A stretch of 11,807 nt of DNA, taken from assembly GCA_020441605.1 (NCBI GenBank), contig JAGRLX010000218.1:1-11807 (forward strand). The letters are read 5' to 3'. Source of the stretch: Alphaproteobacteria bacterium (GTDB taxonomy: Bacteria; Pseudomonadota; Alphaproteobacteria; Rhizobiales; Aestuariivirgaceae). The position numbers and the translations under genes were made by a program. The notes below the pieces were generated by a model, which was not told the origin of the DNA, ran no database searches, and saw nothing but the letters and a program-made list of their open reading frames with translations. Positions 1 through 7,080 of the stretch are shown here, one piece after another (position 1 is the first letter of the stretch; each line of letters begins with the position of its first letter).

Positions 1-282
1 AACCCCCGGGATACTATGGTCCCGGCGCCCCAAAAGGGCAGTTAGGCAGTCCCTTGGATAGGACAGGGCCGAAGTGTTCCCGGTTTGCGAAGAAGTCCTG
101 CCGGAGCGGGCGCTGCAAGGCGCTCCACGCTGGTCCCACCGGATCAGCACACTGCGCCGGGCCGCGCCCGCGCCTCCCTTCTCTCACATGAAGGGAGTTC
201 ATTTCCCCGGAGGGGCAAAGGCCACCCTCCCCGAGGATCAGTCACGTCCGCTGTTTGACACTGTGGTCATGCCCCGTGACGC
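1..282. other. Left-edge region without a supportable gene
   Basis: This GC-rich stretch lies downstream of the minus-strand operon. Open frames of 62 codons (14-202, minus) and 77 codons (74-307, plus) exist, but neither shows a recognisable domain and both have the arginine/proline/alanine-rich look of chance frames in GC-rich DNA. It holds several inverted repeats: 6-11 with 20-25, 174-181 with 190-197, and a short CCCC/GGGG pair near 213-225. It could be an operon trailer, an intergenic repeat, or the degraded end of a gene lying further left. I cannot separate these options. Confidence 0.4.
174..197. terminator. Hairpin downstream of the operon, possible terminator
   Basis: A perfect 8-bp inverted repeat, CTCCCTTC at 174-181 and GAAGGGAG at 190-197, flanks an 8-nt loop. 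It lies about 85 nt past the stop codon of the DUF1028 gene, the last gene of the minus-strand operon. On the minus strand it is followed by GC-rich sequence rather than a run of T, so it is not a textbook intrinsic terminator. On the plus strand it is followed by TTCATTT. It may act as a 3' RNA-stabilising hairpin or a weak terminator. Confidence 0.3.
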
Positions 283-960
283 TCACGGATCTCCGGGCAC
301 GCCGTAGCTCGGCGCCTGGGTGGGATCGATGGCGCGCTGCAGATAGGCGCCCATCTGCGGCTTGTAGTCTTCCCACAATCTCCTCAGTACACGGATCGGA
401 TTTTCGTCGTCCCAGTCGACGCGGAGGTTCACCAGCGGAAAGGCCTGTTCGTGATAGACGATGAGGCAGGCGGAATGCACCGGCCCCTCCTCGCCGCCAG
501 AAGCCAGTCCCGCCTCCAGGGCGCGCAGCAGGCGCTCGGCCAGGTGCTGGTCGCCATTGGCAGCAAAGGCATCGGTCATCGCCTTGGGCAGGCCGGCCGA
601 CTTGAGCAGGTTGCCGGCCGCCACGCAGTCCGGCTGTTCGGACACGGCATGGGTGCCGAGGATGTTCTTGCCCGACCAGCTGGCCGTGGTGCCATTGCGG
701 TCCACGGCGGTCAGCTGGCGGTATTCGATGTGCGGCCGATCCCTGATTATCGTGTCAATTGAATCCCTTGCGCTCAATCCCTGCTGCATCAGATCAAGCA
801 GCATGGGGCCGAGATTGGGGTCGGTCACGTTCTGGGTGGCGACGGCGCCCACGCCGGCGCGGGCATGGGGGCAGCGCGCGCCCACGGCGATGGACGAAGT
901 GGTGATGGCGACGCCGAAGGCGTCCGATCTGGCACAGCGGCCGGCGATGGAAAAGGTCAT
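283..960 (-). CDS. DUF1028 family protein (Ntn-hydrolase-like fold)
   Basis: The 225-residue protein opens with MTFSIAGRCARSDAFGVAI, the characteristic start of the DUF1028 family, followed by the family's conserved alanine/glycine-rich stretch near residues 32-43 (ARAGVGAVATQ) and NLGPMLLDLMQQG near 49-61. The length fits the core family without the extra C-terminal domain of some members. The fold is related to Ntn hydrolases, but no in vivo reaction is firmly established; members are often found beside RidA-type proteins and peptidases or amidases. It is the last gene of the operon, starting 4 nt after the Rid-family gene's TGA, so translational coupling is likely. Its own ribosome site (GGATTGAG) is weak. 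A hydrolase acting on an amide or imine-derived intermediate is a reasonable guess only. Family assignment is confident; function is not. Confidence 0.85.
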   Translation of the reverse strand: MTFSIAGRCARSDAFGVAITTSSIAVGARCPHARAGVGAVATQNVTDPNLGPMLLDLMQQGLSARDSIDTIIRDRPHIEYRQLTAVDRNGTTASWSGKNILGTHAVSEQPDCVAAGNLLKSAGLPKAMTDAFAANGDQHLAERLLRALEAGLASGGEEGPVHSACLIVYHEQAFPLVNLRVDWDDENPIRVLRRLWEDYKPQMGAYLQRAIDPTQAPSYGVPGDP

Positions 961-964
961 GGGC

Positions 965-1381
965 TCAATCCGGAATGACGGCGGTCGCTTCGATCTCGAC
1001 GATCCACTCGGGCCGCGCCAGTGCGGTGATGACGAGGCCGGTCGAACAGGGAAAGACGCCCTTCAGCCATTGGCCCATTTCGCGATAAACGTCCTGGCGG
1101 TAGCGGATGTCGGTGAGATAGACCACGATGCGGCAGATGTGGTCCATGTGGCCGCCGGCCTCCTCCATCAGCATCTTGATGTTTTCCATGGTCTTGCGTG
1201 TCTGCAGCGTGGCGTCGCCGACATGGAGCGACTCGCGGCTGTCGAGGTCCTGGCTGACCTGGCCCCTGAGGAACACCATGGTTCCGCGGGCCACGACGCC
1301 CTGGCACAAGTCGTTGTCGAGTTTCTGCTCGGGATAGGTGTCGCGGGTATTGAATGGTCGGATGCGTTTGTGGGCGGTCAT
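965..1381 (-). CDS. RidA/YjgF/UK114-family protein lacking the canonical catalytic Arg
   Basis: The 138-residue length is right for the family, and the C-terminal signature VEIEATAVIPD (near 128-138) plus the mid-protein pattern QTRKTMENIKMLMEEAGG (60-77) are typical. True RidA hydrolyses reactive enamine/imine intermediates using an arginine in the FPARSCVEV motif (Arg105 in E. coli). Here the aligned stretch is FPCSTGLVITAL (110-121), so serine/threonine sits where the arginine belongs. This places it among the Rid subfamilies not expected to have the standard imine deaminase activity. AGGGA about 10 nt upstream of the ATG is a good ribosome site. It follows the flavoprotein gene by 48 nt and precedes DUF1028 by 4 nt, in one operon. 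A role in ring-opened or imine intermediate handling is inferred from context. Confidence 0.88.
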   Translation of the reverse strand: MTAHKRIRPFNTRDTYPEQKLDNDLCQGVVARGTMVFLRGQVSQDLDSRESLHVGDATLQTRKTMENIKMLMEEAGGHMDHICRIVVYLTDIRYRQDVYREMGQWLKGVFPCSTGLVITALARPEWIVEIEATAVIPD

Positions 1382-1429
1382 GTCTTGCTGGTCCCTGGTC
1401 GTTGTCTCACTGATCGGAATGGCGGCGGG

Positions 1430-2680
1430 TTATCCTGGCCTGTAAGCCATATAGCCCTGTTGGGTGGCAATGTGGTCGGCAATGTATTTGGCGTCGTGCC
1501 AGACACCCCAGATGAAGGTCGAGCCGCGCCGCGACAGCCAGGGCAGCCCGAGGAAATAGACTCCGGGCTCGGACGATACGCCCCGCTGCTGCTTCGGTTT
1601 TCCGTTCTTGTCGAAAGCATCGACCTGCAGCCAGCTGAAATCAACCGCGAAGCCGGTGGCCCAGATGATCGAGGTGACGCCAGCCTCGGTCAGGTCCAAG
1701 GACAGAAGCGGATCGGTCATGCAGGACGGTGCGGGGCCAATCTCGCGGGCCTGGGGTTCCTCGGGAAGATCGACGCCATTGCGGACGACGAAGGCATCGG
1801 CCGCATCCAGCACCGAAAGATAATTGGCATCGCCCTGCTCGATGTTCTGCGCGAGATCCGGGGCGAAGTGGATCGTGCCATCCTTGAAAGCCGTCGTGCG
1901 GCCGACCAGGTTCATGCCCCACCCTGCCAGCTTGCGAAAATCGACGGTTTGGCCGCCGTAGGCGCCGCTCACGGCGATGGTCACGTGTTCCCTTCCCTCC
2001 GGTGGCGCCGCGGCATCCCACAGGCCAAGCACCCCGAGCCACCAGACGAAATCCCGTCCGCGATAGCTACGCGGCGGACGGTCATGTGGTCCGACCGAAA
2101 GGTACACCTTCCTGCCGGCCCTCAGGATTTCATCGGCGATCTGCACGCCAGACGAACCTCCTCCAACCACCAGAACTGCTCCCCCCGGCAACTGGCCCGG
2201 GTTGCGGTAAGCGGTAGAGTGGATCTGCATGATCCCCGTTTCCTGCGGCACGACGGCGGGAATAACGGGCTTCTGAAAGGGGCCGGTGGCCGCAACCACG
2301 TAGTTGGCCTCCATGACACCCTCTGAGGTTTCGACACGGAAGCCACGTGTTCCGAGGTGCTTCCGTACCGCTGTGACCTCGACACCACAACGCACCGGTG
2401 CCTTGATCTTTTTGGCAAAGGCTACAAAGGCGTCGGCAATGGCTTCCTTCGGGACGAAATCATCGGGCCGATATCCCGGAAACTCCAGTCCAGGGTAACA
2501 GTCGTGCCAGGCTGGGCCATTCGCCACCAGAGAGTCCCAGCGCTCCGAACGCCAGCGTTCGGCGATGCGCTGCCGCTCTAGCACAACATGGGGCAGACCG
2601 CAGCGTGCCAGGTGTTCGCTCATGGCAAGCCCGGCCTGTCCACCGCCCACCACTAGTATCTCGATCTTTTCAATGGACAT
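1430..2680 (-). CDS. FAD/NAD(P)H-binding flavoprotein, CzcO/FMO-like monooxygenase
   Basis: The 416-residue protein has an N-terminal FAD-binding Rossmann motif GGGQAG (12-17), a second dinucleotide motif GGGSSG (173-178) suited to NADPH, an ATG turn (131-133) and ATGF near the C-terminus (341-344). This is the layout of single-component class B flavin monooxygenases and the CzcO group. The FMO fingerprint between the domains is degenerate: His154 and Tyr158 are present (IHSTAY) but the leading Phe and Gly are not aligned. I chose the ATG at 2680 because GGGAG lies just upstream and the Rossmann strand follows directly; an upstream in-frame ATG at 2752 would run into the hpaB-like gene. It lies 32 nt after that gene. 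Likely chemistry is NADPH-dependent N-, S- or Baeyer-Villiger oxygenation; the substrate is unknown. Its DNA is clearly richer in G+C than the preceding gene. Confidence 0.85.
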   Translation of the reverse strand: MSIEKIEILVVGGGQAGLAMSEHLARCGLPHVVLERQRIAERWRSERWDSLVANGPAWHDCYPGLEFPGYRPDDFVPKEAIADAFVAFAKKIKAPVRCGVEVTAVRKHLGTRGFRVETSEGVMEANYVVAATGPFQKPVIPAVVPQETGIMQIHSTAYRNPGQLPGGAVLVVGGGSSGVQIADEILRAGRKVYLSVGPHDRPPRSYRGRDFVWWLGVLGLWDAAAPPEGREHVTIAVSGAYGGQTVDFRKLAGWGMNLVGRTTAFKDGTIHFAPDLAQNIEQGDANYLSVLDAADAFVVRNGVDLPEEPQAREIGPAPSCMTDPLLSLDLTEAGVTSIIWATGFAVDFSWLQVDAFDKNGKPKQQRGVSSEPGVYFLGLPWLSRRGSTFIWGVWHDAKYIADHIATQQGYMAYRPG

Positions 2681-2712
2681 CTGTGGCTCCCTTAGTCGCC
2701 GAGCCGCGCTCG

Positions 2713-4233
2713 CTATTCCGCTGCCTGCTTCGGCATCTGCGTGGCAAACCATTTGCTGACAGCGCTGTCGCCAGTTGAACGGGTCATCTTCCCCATCACG
2801 TTGTCGGACAGCCCGGCGGCCTGCTGTACAAAGTCAAGCGAGTTGTTCCAATCGAAGTTGCGGTAGACCGCTGCCAGATGGGCGAAGGGTGGCGATTGGG
2901 CGAAGAGCTGGAAGGTCAGCCGGTGTCCAGCATAGTCCGAATTGAGCAAATCGCGGGCAAAGGCCAAAAGCTTGCGCCTGTCGTCGGCTACCCATTCTTC
3001 ATTGATCGAATAGAACTTCTCCAGCCATTGCGCGGAACCGTCAGCCTTGAACGCTGCAAAGTCGGGTGTCACACAGATTTGCCCGCCACAAAGCTCTCGG
3101 GCAATATGCATGATGCGTGGCAGGTTCGAGCAAGCATGGACTCTACCCGTCATCAATAGCGACTGGTTCGGCATCAGCAAACCGCCCGGACTTCTTTCGG
3201 CCATGGCGATGGCGGCAGTCAAATGCGCATTGATACCTTCGCGATAGACGGCGAGTTCAGCAAGCTTCTCCTGAACCGCCTGCTGCTTGTCAAGTCCAGT
3301 CTGCCGCACGTTGAACAATGCAGCGCCGATGATCATGTCGGCGACCTTCAGGTTACGTTGCACAAAGGCAAAGGCTGAATATCTATGTAATGTGGCCCGG
3401 ATGAACATTGCCGCCCTAGTATGACGATAGAACAGGATGTTTTCCCATGGTATCAGCACATTGTCGAAGACGACGAGCGCATCGACCTCGTCGAATTTGT
3501 TGGCCAGCGGATAGTCCGCCGCCGGTGCTCTGCCCGCAAAACCTGTCCGGCAAATGAATTTCAAACCTGGAGAAGACAGATCACAAATGAATCCCACCGC
3601 GTAATCTGAAAGTTTCTCATCCCCCCAGTTGGCGATTGTCGGCTTTGTAAAAGCCTGGTTCGAGTAGGCGGCCGCTGTTTCGTATTTGGCGCCTCGAACG
3701 ACGATGCCCTTGTCGGTCTCCTTCACCACATGAAGTAACATGTCGGGGTCCTGATCCTGCGGCCGCTTGGATCGGTCACCCTTGGGATCGGTATTGGCAG
3801 ACACGTGAAACGGATCGTGCTTGATCACCTTGTCGATATGATTCTTGATGTTCTGCGAGAACTGCGGATCAACCTCATTCAGCACGTCTTGACCATCGAA
3901 CAGCGACCACATTTCGCCGACGGTTTCGTCTCCCACTCGCGTGACCACACCACCTATTTCATGGAAGACCGCATCAGTCGCGCGACGCTTCTCCCACCAG
4001 TCTTGTTGCGTATGTGGCAACTTCAATCCGATCGAATAGTCTTCGTCCTTTTCACGATAAGTCATGACGCTTCTGGTCTTGGGGTCGTGCTGCATATCAT
4101 AAATGTGCGCACGAATATCGACCAGCGGCTTGAACTGAGGGTGCCTCGTGACGTCTCTTACCTTTTCGCCGTTGATGTAGATTTCACGGCCATCGCGGAT
4201 CGAGTCACGGTATTGCTCGCCAGTCCTGATCAT
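2713..4233 (-). CDS. HpaB-family FADH2-dependent monooxygenase, large component
   Basis: The 506 residues match the size of 4-hydroxyphenylacetate 3-monooxygenase large subunits (about 500-520), which have an acyl-CoA-dehydrogenase-like fold and use FADH2 made by a separate reductase. Diagnostic stretches are TGEQYRDSIRDGREIYINGE (4-23), KGIVVRGAKYETAAAYSNQA (175-194), DYPLANKFDE (240-249) and DNVLIPWENILFYR (257-270). By-eye alignment puts His143 at the conserved active-site histidine and Arg99 at the conserved substrate arginine, but the tyrosine four residues later is Glu103, so the substrate is probably not a simple phenolic acid. The cysteine ligands of the related 4-hydroxybutyryl-CoA dehydratase are absent. 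AAGGA 9 nt before the ATG supports the start. It is the first gene of the operon. The window has no flavin reductase, so one must come from elsewhere. PvcC-like or pyrrole/aromatic oxygenases are alternatives. Confidence 0.88.
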   Translation of the reverse strand: MIRTGEQYRDSIRDGREIYINGEKVRDVTRHPQFKPLVDIRAHIYDMQHDPKTRSVMTYREKDEDYSIGLKLPHTQQDWWEKRRATDAVFHEIGGVVTRVGDETVGEMWSLFDGQDVLNEVDPQFSQNIKNHIDKVIKHDPFHVSANTDPKGDRSKRPQDQDPDMLLHVVKETDKGIVVRGAKYETAAAYSNQAFTKPTIANWGDEKLSDYAVGFICDLSSPGLKFICRTGFAGRAPAADYPLANKFDEVDALVVFDNVLIPWENILFYRHTRAAMFIRATLHRYSAFAFVQRNLKVADMIIGAALFNVRQTGLDKQQAVQEKLAELAVYREGINAHLTAAIAMAERSPGGLLMPNQSLLMTGRVHACSNLPRIMHIARELCGGQICVTPDFAAFKADGSAQWLEKFYSINEEWVADDRRKLLAFARDLLNSDYAGHRLTFQLFAQSPPFAHLAAVYRNFDWNNSLDFVQQAAGLSDNVMGKMTRSTGDSAVSKWFATQMPKQAAE

Positions 4234-4510
4234 TTCTCAAAGTCCTTCTTAGTTGATGGTGCGCCGTGGGGGCGCAGGTCACAAGCTTCCAAATCGGCGG
4301 TCGGCCTCGCCGTTCCAGAGAATGCGAACCAGCAGACCCCGGCAGATGTCGAATTCGCCTGTCTCATCGAAGAACACCCAATGGAGACTGGTCGCTCGCC
4401 AAGAGCTGGATCCCTGCCAAGTCAATAGTGGTCTGATCATGTCGCTCGCTTGTTCGCGCCCAAATTCAGAGGTTGCCATAATGTCACAGCGAAGAAGTTC
4501 AAAAAAATAG

Positions 4511-4516
4511 ATTATA
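4511..4516 (-). promoter_or_regulatory. Candidate -10 box for the hpaB-like operon
   Basis: Read on the minus strand, this hexamer is a perfect TATAAT, followed by a run of seven T. At 16-18 nt spacing the upstream hexamer is AT-rich (for example ATAAAA) and does not resemble TTGACA. A good -10 with a missing -35 fits an activator-dependent promoter, and the LysR-type dyad abuts it. The assignment is tentative because AT-rich DNA yields such hexamers by chance. Confidence 0.3.
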
Positions 4517-4531
4517 TTGGCGCACAGAATA
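4515..4531. promoter_or_regulatory. Candidate LysR-type operator (T-N11-A dyad)
   Basis: The 17-mer TATTGGCGCACAGAATA has arms TATT and AATA as a perfect 4-bp dyad and fits the LysR consensus T-N11-A. It lies 11 nt before the lysR ATG and overlaps the candidate -10 box for the divergent operon. That is the expected place for an operator through which a LysR-type protein represses itself and controls the neighbouring genes. Binding is inferred, not shown. Confidence 0.45.
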
Positions 4532-4541
4532 GGTTTTATTG

Positions 4542-5456
4542 ATGATACCCTTTACGTTACGCCAAATCGAATATGCCTTGGCCGTACTGGATCATGGATC
4601 TGTCGCACGCGCATCACAAGCGCTTGGCATCGCGCAACCGACGGTGTCTGCTTCTCTTGCCAAGCTCGAGGACAATATAGGGGTTCAACTGTTCATCCGT
4701 CATCACGCGATGGGGGTCAGCCCCTCACCCCAAGGGCGACAATTCTTGTCCGAAGCCCGTAATCTATTGTCCCATGCCAATGACCTCAAGAGGGGATCAA
4801 CCGCTGCGGGACTATCCGTCGAAGGCACGCTGTCGATCGCTAGTTTCGGCACGATTGCCCCCGTCTTTGCCCCACAATTGATTGCTGGTTTCGTTTCCAA
4901 GAACTCAATGGCGAGCATTCAGCTTGAGGAAGGCACCCAGGATGTGCTTCTCGAAGGGCTACGACTCGGCCGATTCGATCTTGCATTGCTCTATGATGTC
5001 GATCTGCCCGACGACGTGACATCAACGCGCCTTGGCGCCTTCACCCCCCATATCCTCCTTCCCGCGTCACATCAACTGGCTGCCAAGGACCGCGTCTGGC
5101 TCAGAGACGTCGCTGAACTACCACTCGTCCTACTGGATGTTCCGCCTAGCCGGATCTACTTCACCCGCATTCTTGAAAAAGCTGGGCTATCCCCCAAAAT
5201 CGCCTTCGCCTCCCCCTCCCTCGAAGTCGTGAGAGGCCTGGTAGGACGCGGACTCGGCTATTCAATCCTCATAACCAGGCCATACGGTGACCATTCCTAT
5301 GCAGGAGATGCTTTGGCCGTCCGTCCAATTGCAGAACCTGTCGAGCCAGGCATCATCGCACTGGCGAGCTTGAAGCAGTTGCGCAAGACCCGGCTGGTTT
5401 CAGCCTTTGAGTCGTATTGCGTCGAGCAGTTCAAAATTTTCTGGAGCCCATCATGA
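4542..5456 (+). CDS. LysR-type transcriptional regulator
   Basis: The 304-residue protein has the classic N-terminal winged helix-turn-helix (about 4-62): LRQIEYALAVLDHGSVARAS, then QPTVSASLAKLEDNIGVQLF and the wing residues leading into SPSPQG. The C-terminal part (about 90-295) has the periplasmic-binding-protein-like effector fold, with the family's GTLSIASFGTIAPVFAPQLI segment early on. An upstream TTG at 4539 adds one residue; I prefer the ATG at 4542, with AGG 8 nt before it. Its stop overlaps the next start (ATGA, 5453-5456), so it is co-translated with the DadA-like enzyme. Divergence from the hpaB-like operon and the dyad at 4515-4531 make it the probable regulator of both units, most likely an activator responding to the pathway substrate or an intermediate. 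Confidence 0.95.
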   Translation: MIPFTLRQIEYALAVLDHGSVARASQALGIAQPTVSASLAKLEDNIGVQLFIRHHAMGVSPSPQGRQFLSEARNLLSHANDLKRGSTAAGLSVEGTLSIASFGTIAPVFAPQLIAGFVSKNSMASIQLEEGTQDVLLEGLRLGRFDLALLYDVDLPDDVTSTRLGAFTPHILLPASHQLAAKDRVWLRDVAELPLVLLDVPPSRIYFTRILEKAGLSPKIAFASPSLEVVRGLVGRGLGYSILITRPYGDHSYAGDALAVRPIAEPVEPGIIALASLKQLRKTRLVSAFESYCVEQFKIFWSPS

Positions 5457-6703
5457 AGAAGCCCCATGCGACGATCGTTGGCGCAGGCATTGTTGGTATG
5501 TCTACTGCCGCCTTCCTCCAACGGGACGGCTACGACGTAACGGTCATTGACAGGGTCCCGCCAGGTGAAGGTTGCTCCTTCGGGAACGCCGGCGGAATAG
5601 CCTTTGCTGAAATCATACCAACAGTTCATCCCAGGGTCTTGATGAAGATACCGGGCTGGCTCATGGATCCGCTGGGGCCTCTCACTGTCCGTTGGTCCTA
5701 TCTGCCCAAGGCGCTCCCTTGGTTTCTGGCGGCCGGCAGAAATGCAATGCCGGACAGGGTCACAGCAATCACTGGCGCAAGGGCGTCCCTCGCGTTGCGG
5801 TGCGTATCGGATTTCGAAACTCTGCTCGGACAGACCGCGTCCGCCGATCTTATCCGCTATCAAGATACCCTGCGTGTTTTTGATAGTGAGACACAATTCT
5901 TGGCGGAGGCACGCGATCGGGAAACAAAGCGGCGCTATGGATTTGATACCACACGGTTGTCAGGCGATGAGGCCCGTGAGCTGGAACCGGCCTTGGGGCC
6001 GAATGTGCATTGTGCGGCTTTTCACGGCGGCTGGTACTTCGTCATAAATCCAGAGCGCCTGGTCAAGACTATTGCCGAGGACGTATCGCGCAATGGCGGA
6101 GTTATCATCAACGATGAGGTCTCGAAGCTCGACCTAATCGATGGTCAGGTTCGGCAACTCCAGCTACGCAACAATGGCGCATATGCCATAGACCGGTTGG
6201 TGATTTGCGCAGGCGCCTATTCGCATTTGCTGGCAAAGCAGTTGGGCGAAAGGGTTTTGTTGGAAGCCGAGCGCGGCTATCACATAGTGCTTCCTAATTC
6301 CGGGATTTCGCTGTCACGTACCATTACCTATGCAAGGACCCCCGGCGGCGCCACACCTATGGAAATGGGTCTTCGGCTTGCCGGCACCGACGAATTTGCC
6401 GGCCTGGAAGCGAGTCCGAACTACGAAAGGGCGGACAAGCTTTGGCGCGTTTTCAAGTCAATCTTCCCGGCTCTGCGTGAGCCCGACTCGGCAGCGACAC
6501 GCTGGATGGGCCGTAGACCAGGTACGCCTGACTCCCTGCCGGTGATAGGCCCTTCAACAACTGCTTCCAATGTGTGGTATGGGTTTGGCCATGGGCATAT
6601 GGGATTGACTTGGGGCCCCACAACCGGCCGGCTGCTAGCCGAGCAGATGACGAACAGGAAGGGCAATATCGATCTATCACCGTTCAGGATCAACCGTTTC
6701 TAG
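5453..6703 (+). CDS. DadA-like FAD-dependent D-amino acid dehydrogenase / amine oxidoreductase
   Basis: The 416-residue protein belongs to the DAO/glycine-oxidase superfamily. It has the FAD Rossmann motif GAGIVG (10-15) with an acidic residue closing the second strand (Asp33), the CSFGNAGGIAF segment (41-51) typical of DadA relatives, ERGYHIVLP (263-271), and the C-terminal FAD-binding stretch GRRPGTPDSLPVIGPS (343-358) followed by GHGHMGLTWGPTTGRLLAE (379-397). Such enzymes oxidise D-amino acids, hydroxyproline or related secondary amines to imines and pass electrons to the respiratory chain. The ATG at 5453 overlaps the lysR stop and has GGAG 6 nt upstream; an in-frame ATG at 5417 lies inside lysR and is less likely. 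The length is normal for DadA (about 410-430). Its imine product gives a plausible link to the Rid-family protein encoded on the other arm. The exact substrate is unknown. Confidence 0.9.
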   Translation: MKKPHATIVGAGIVGMSTAAFLQRDGYDVTVIDRVPPGEGCSFGNAGGIAFAEIIPTVHPRVLMKIPGWLMDPLGPLTVRWSYLPKALPWFLAAGRNAMPDRVTAITGARASLALRCVSDFETLLGQTASADLIRYQDTLRVFDSETQFLAEARDRETKRRYGFDTTRLSGDEARELEPALGPNVHCAAFHGGWYFVINPERLVKTIAEDVSRNGGVIINDEVSKLDLIDGQVRQLQLRNNGAYAIDRLVICAGAYSHLLAKQLGERVLLEAERGYHIVLPNSGISLSRTITYARTPGGATPMEMGLRLAGTDEFAGLEASPNYERADKLWRVFKSIFPALREPDSAATRWMGRRPGTPDSLPVIGPSTTASNVWYGFGHGHMGLTWGPTTGRLLAEQMTNRKGNIDLSPFRINRF

Positions 6704-6759
6704 GTTTGGGTTGCTGGCGGGGCATAGTCATAGCATGTCCCGATGCCTTCCGGGTTCAC

Positions 6760-6778
6760 TCGCCCGGATAACGGGCGA
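6760..6778. terminator. GC-rich hairpin after the DadA-like gene
   Basis: A perfect 7-bp stem, TCGCCCG and CGGGCGA, encloses the 5-nt loop GATAA, 56 nt after the stop codon of the DadA-like gene. No run of T follows on either strand, so a classical intrinsic terminator is not supported. It may stabilise the 3' end of the lysR-dadA mRNA or assist Rho-dependent termination. Confidence 0.3.
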
Positions 6779-7035
6779 TAGCTGGCAGTCGTCACGAGGT
6801 CGACCTTGCATGTCTTCGAGATGAAAGATTGTGTGAGACAATCTGTGACCAAGCGAGGCCTTATAACCTCGTGGTGCATATGTGGCATGGCATGTTGGAA
6901 CCACAAACATAGCCCACAAGGCCTTTACCGCACGGAAAACAGTGCATGTGCCGAGACGATCATAATCCTTTGTTGGTGCCACTTTCGGTCATGCGCAACG
7001 ACAATCCTGCCATGCACCGTCTGCTTGATTGACAG

Positions 7036-7080
7036 ACGCCCAACCGCAACTGTGCCCCTCTGGTCACGCCCAACGGCAAC
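7036..7080. repeat. Imperfect 15-nt direct repeat, 30-nt period
   Basis: ACGCCCAACCGCAAC at 7036-7050 recurs as ACGCCCAACGGCAAC at 7066-7080, with one mismatch in 15 nt. The flanks are not alike. Two copies at exactly 30 nt could be tandem protein-binding sites on one helix face or a chance duplication. Confidence 0.4.

Larger units (their letters stand above)
4234..4541. promoter_or_regulatory. Divergent regulatory region between the hpaB-like operon and the lysR gene
   Basis: This 308-nt gap separates two divergent transcription units. Its right end (about 4480-4540) is AT-rich, unlike its surroundings, and carries the operator-like dyad and a promoter element listed separately. A 66-codon minus-strand frame (4279-4479) begins about 30 nt downstream of that promoter element, in the direction of the operon. 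It has no clear ribosome site and matches no family I know, so I do not call it a gene; it could be a leader peptide or chance. If the promoter is right, the operon mRNA has an untranslated leader of about 270 nt. Confidence 0.5.

Noticed and set aside
461..2326. A 621-codon plus-strand open frame
   Set aside because: It lies antisense to the DUF1028, Rid and flavoprotein genes, shows no domain, and its length follows from G+C-rich codon positions of the real genes.
2713..4233. 4-hydroxybutyryl-CoA dehydratase (AbfD) as the identity of the HpaB-like gene
   Set aside because: The cysteine and histidine ligands of the AbfD iron-sulfur cluster are absent; the Cys-x3-Cys pair is missing near residue 100.
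3805..4428. A 207-codon plus-strand open frame opposite the 5' end of the HpaB-like gene
   Set aside because: The HpaB-like frame carries clear family motifs on the other strand; this one has none and no ribosome site.
5297..5896. A 199-codon minus-strand frame across the lysR/dadA junction
   Set aside because: It is antisense to two well-supported genes and resembles no protein family.
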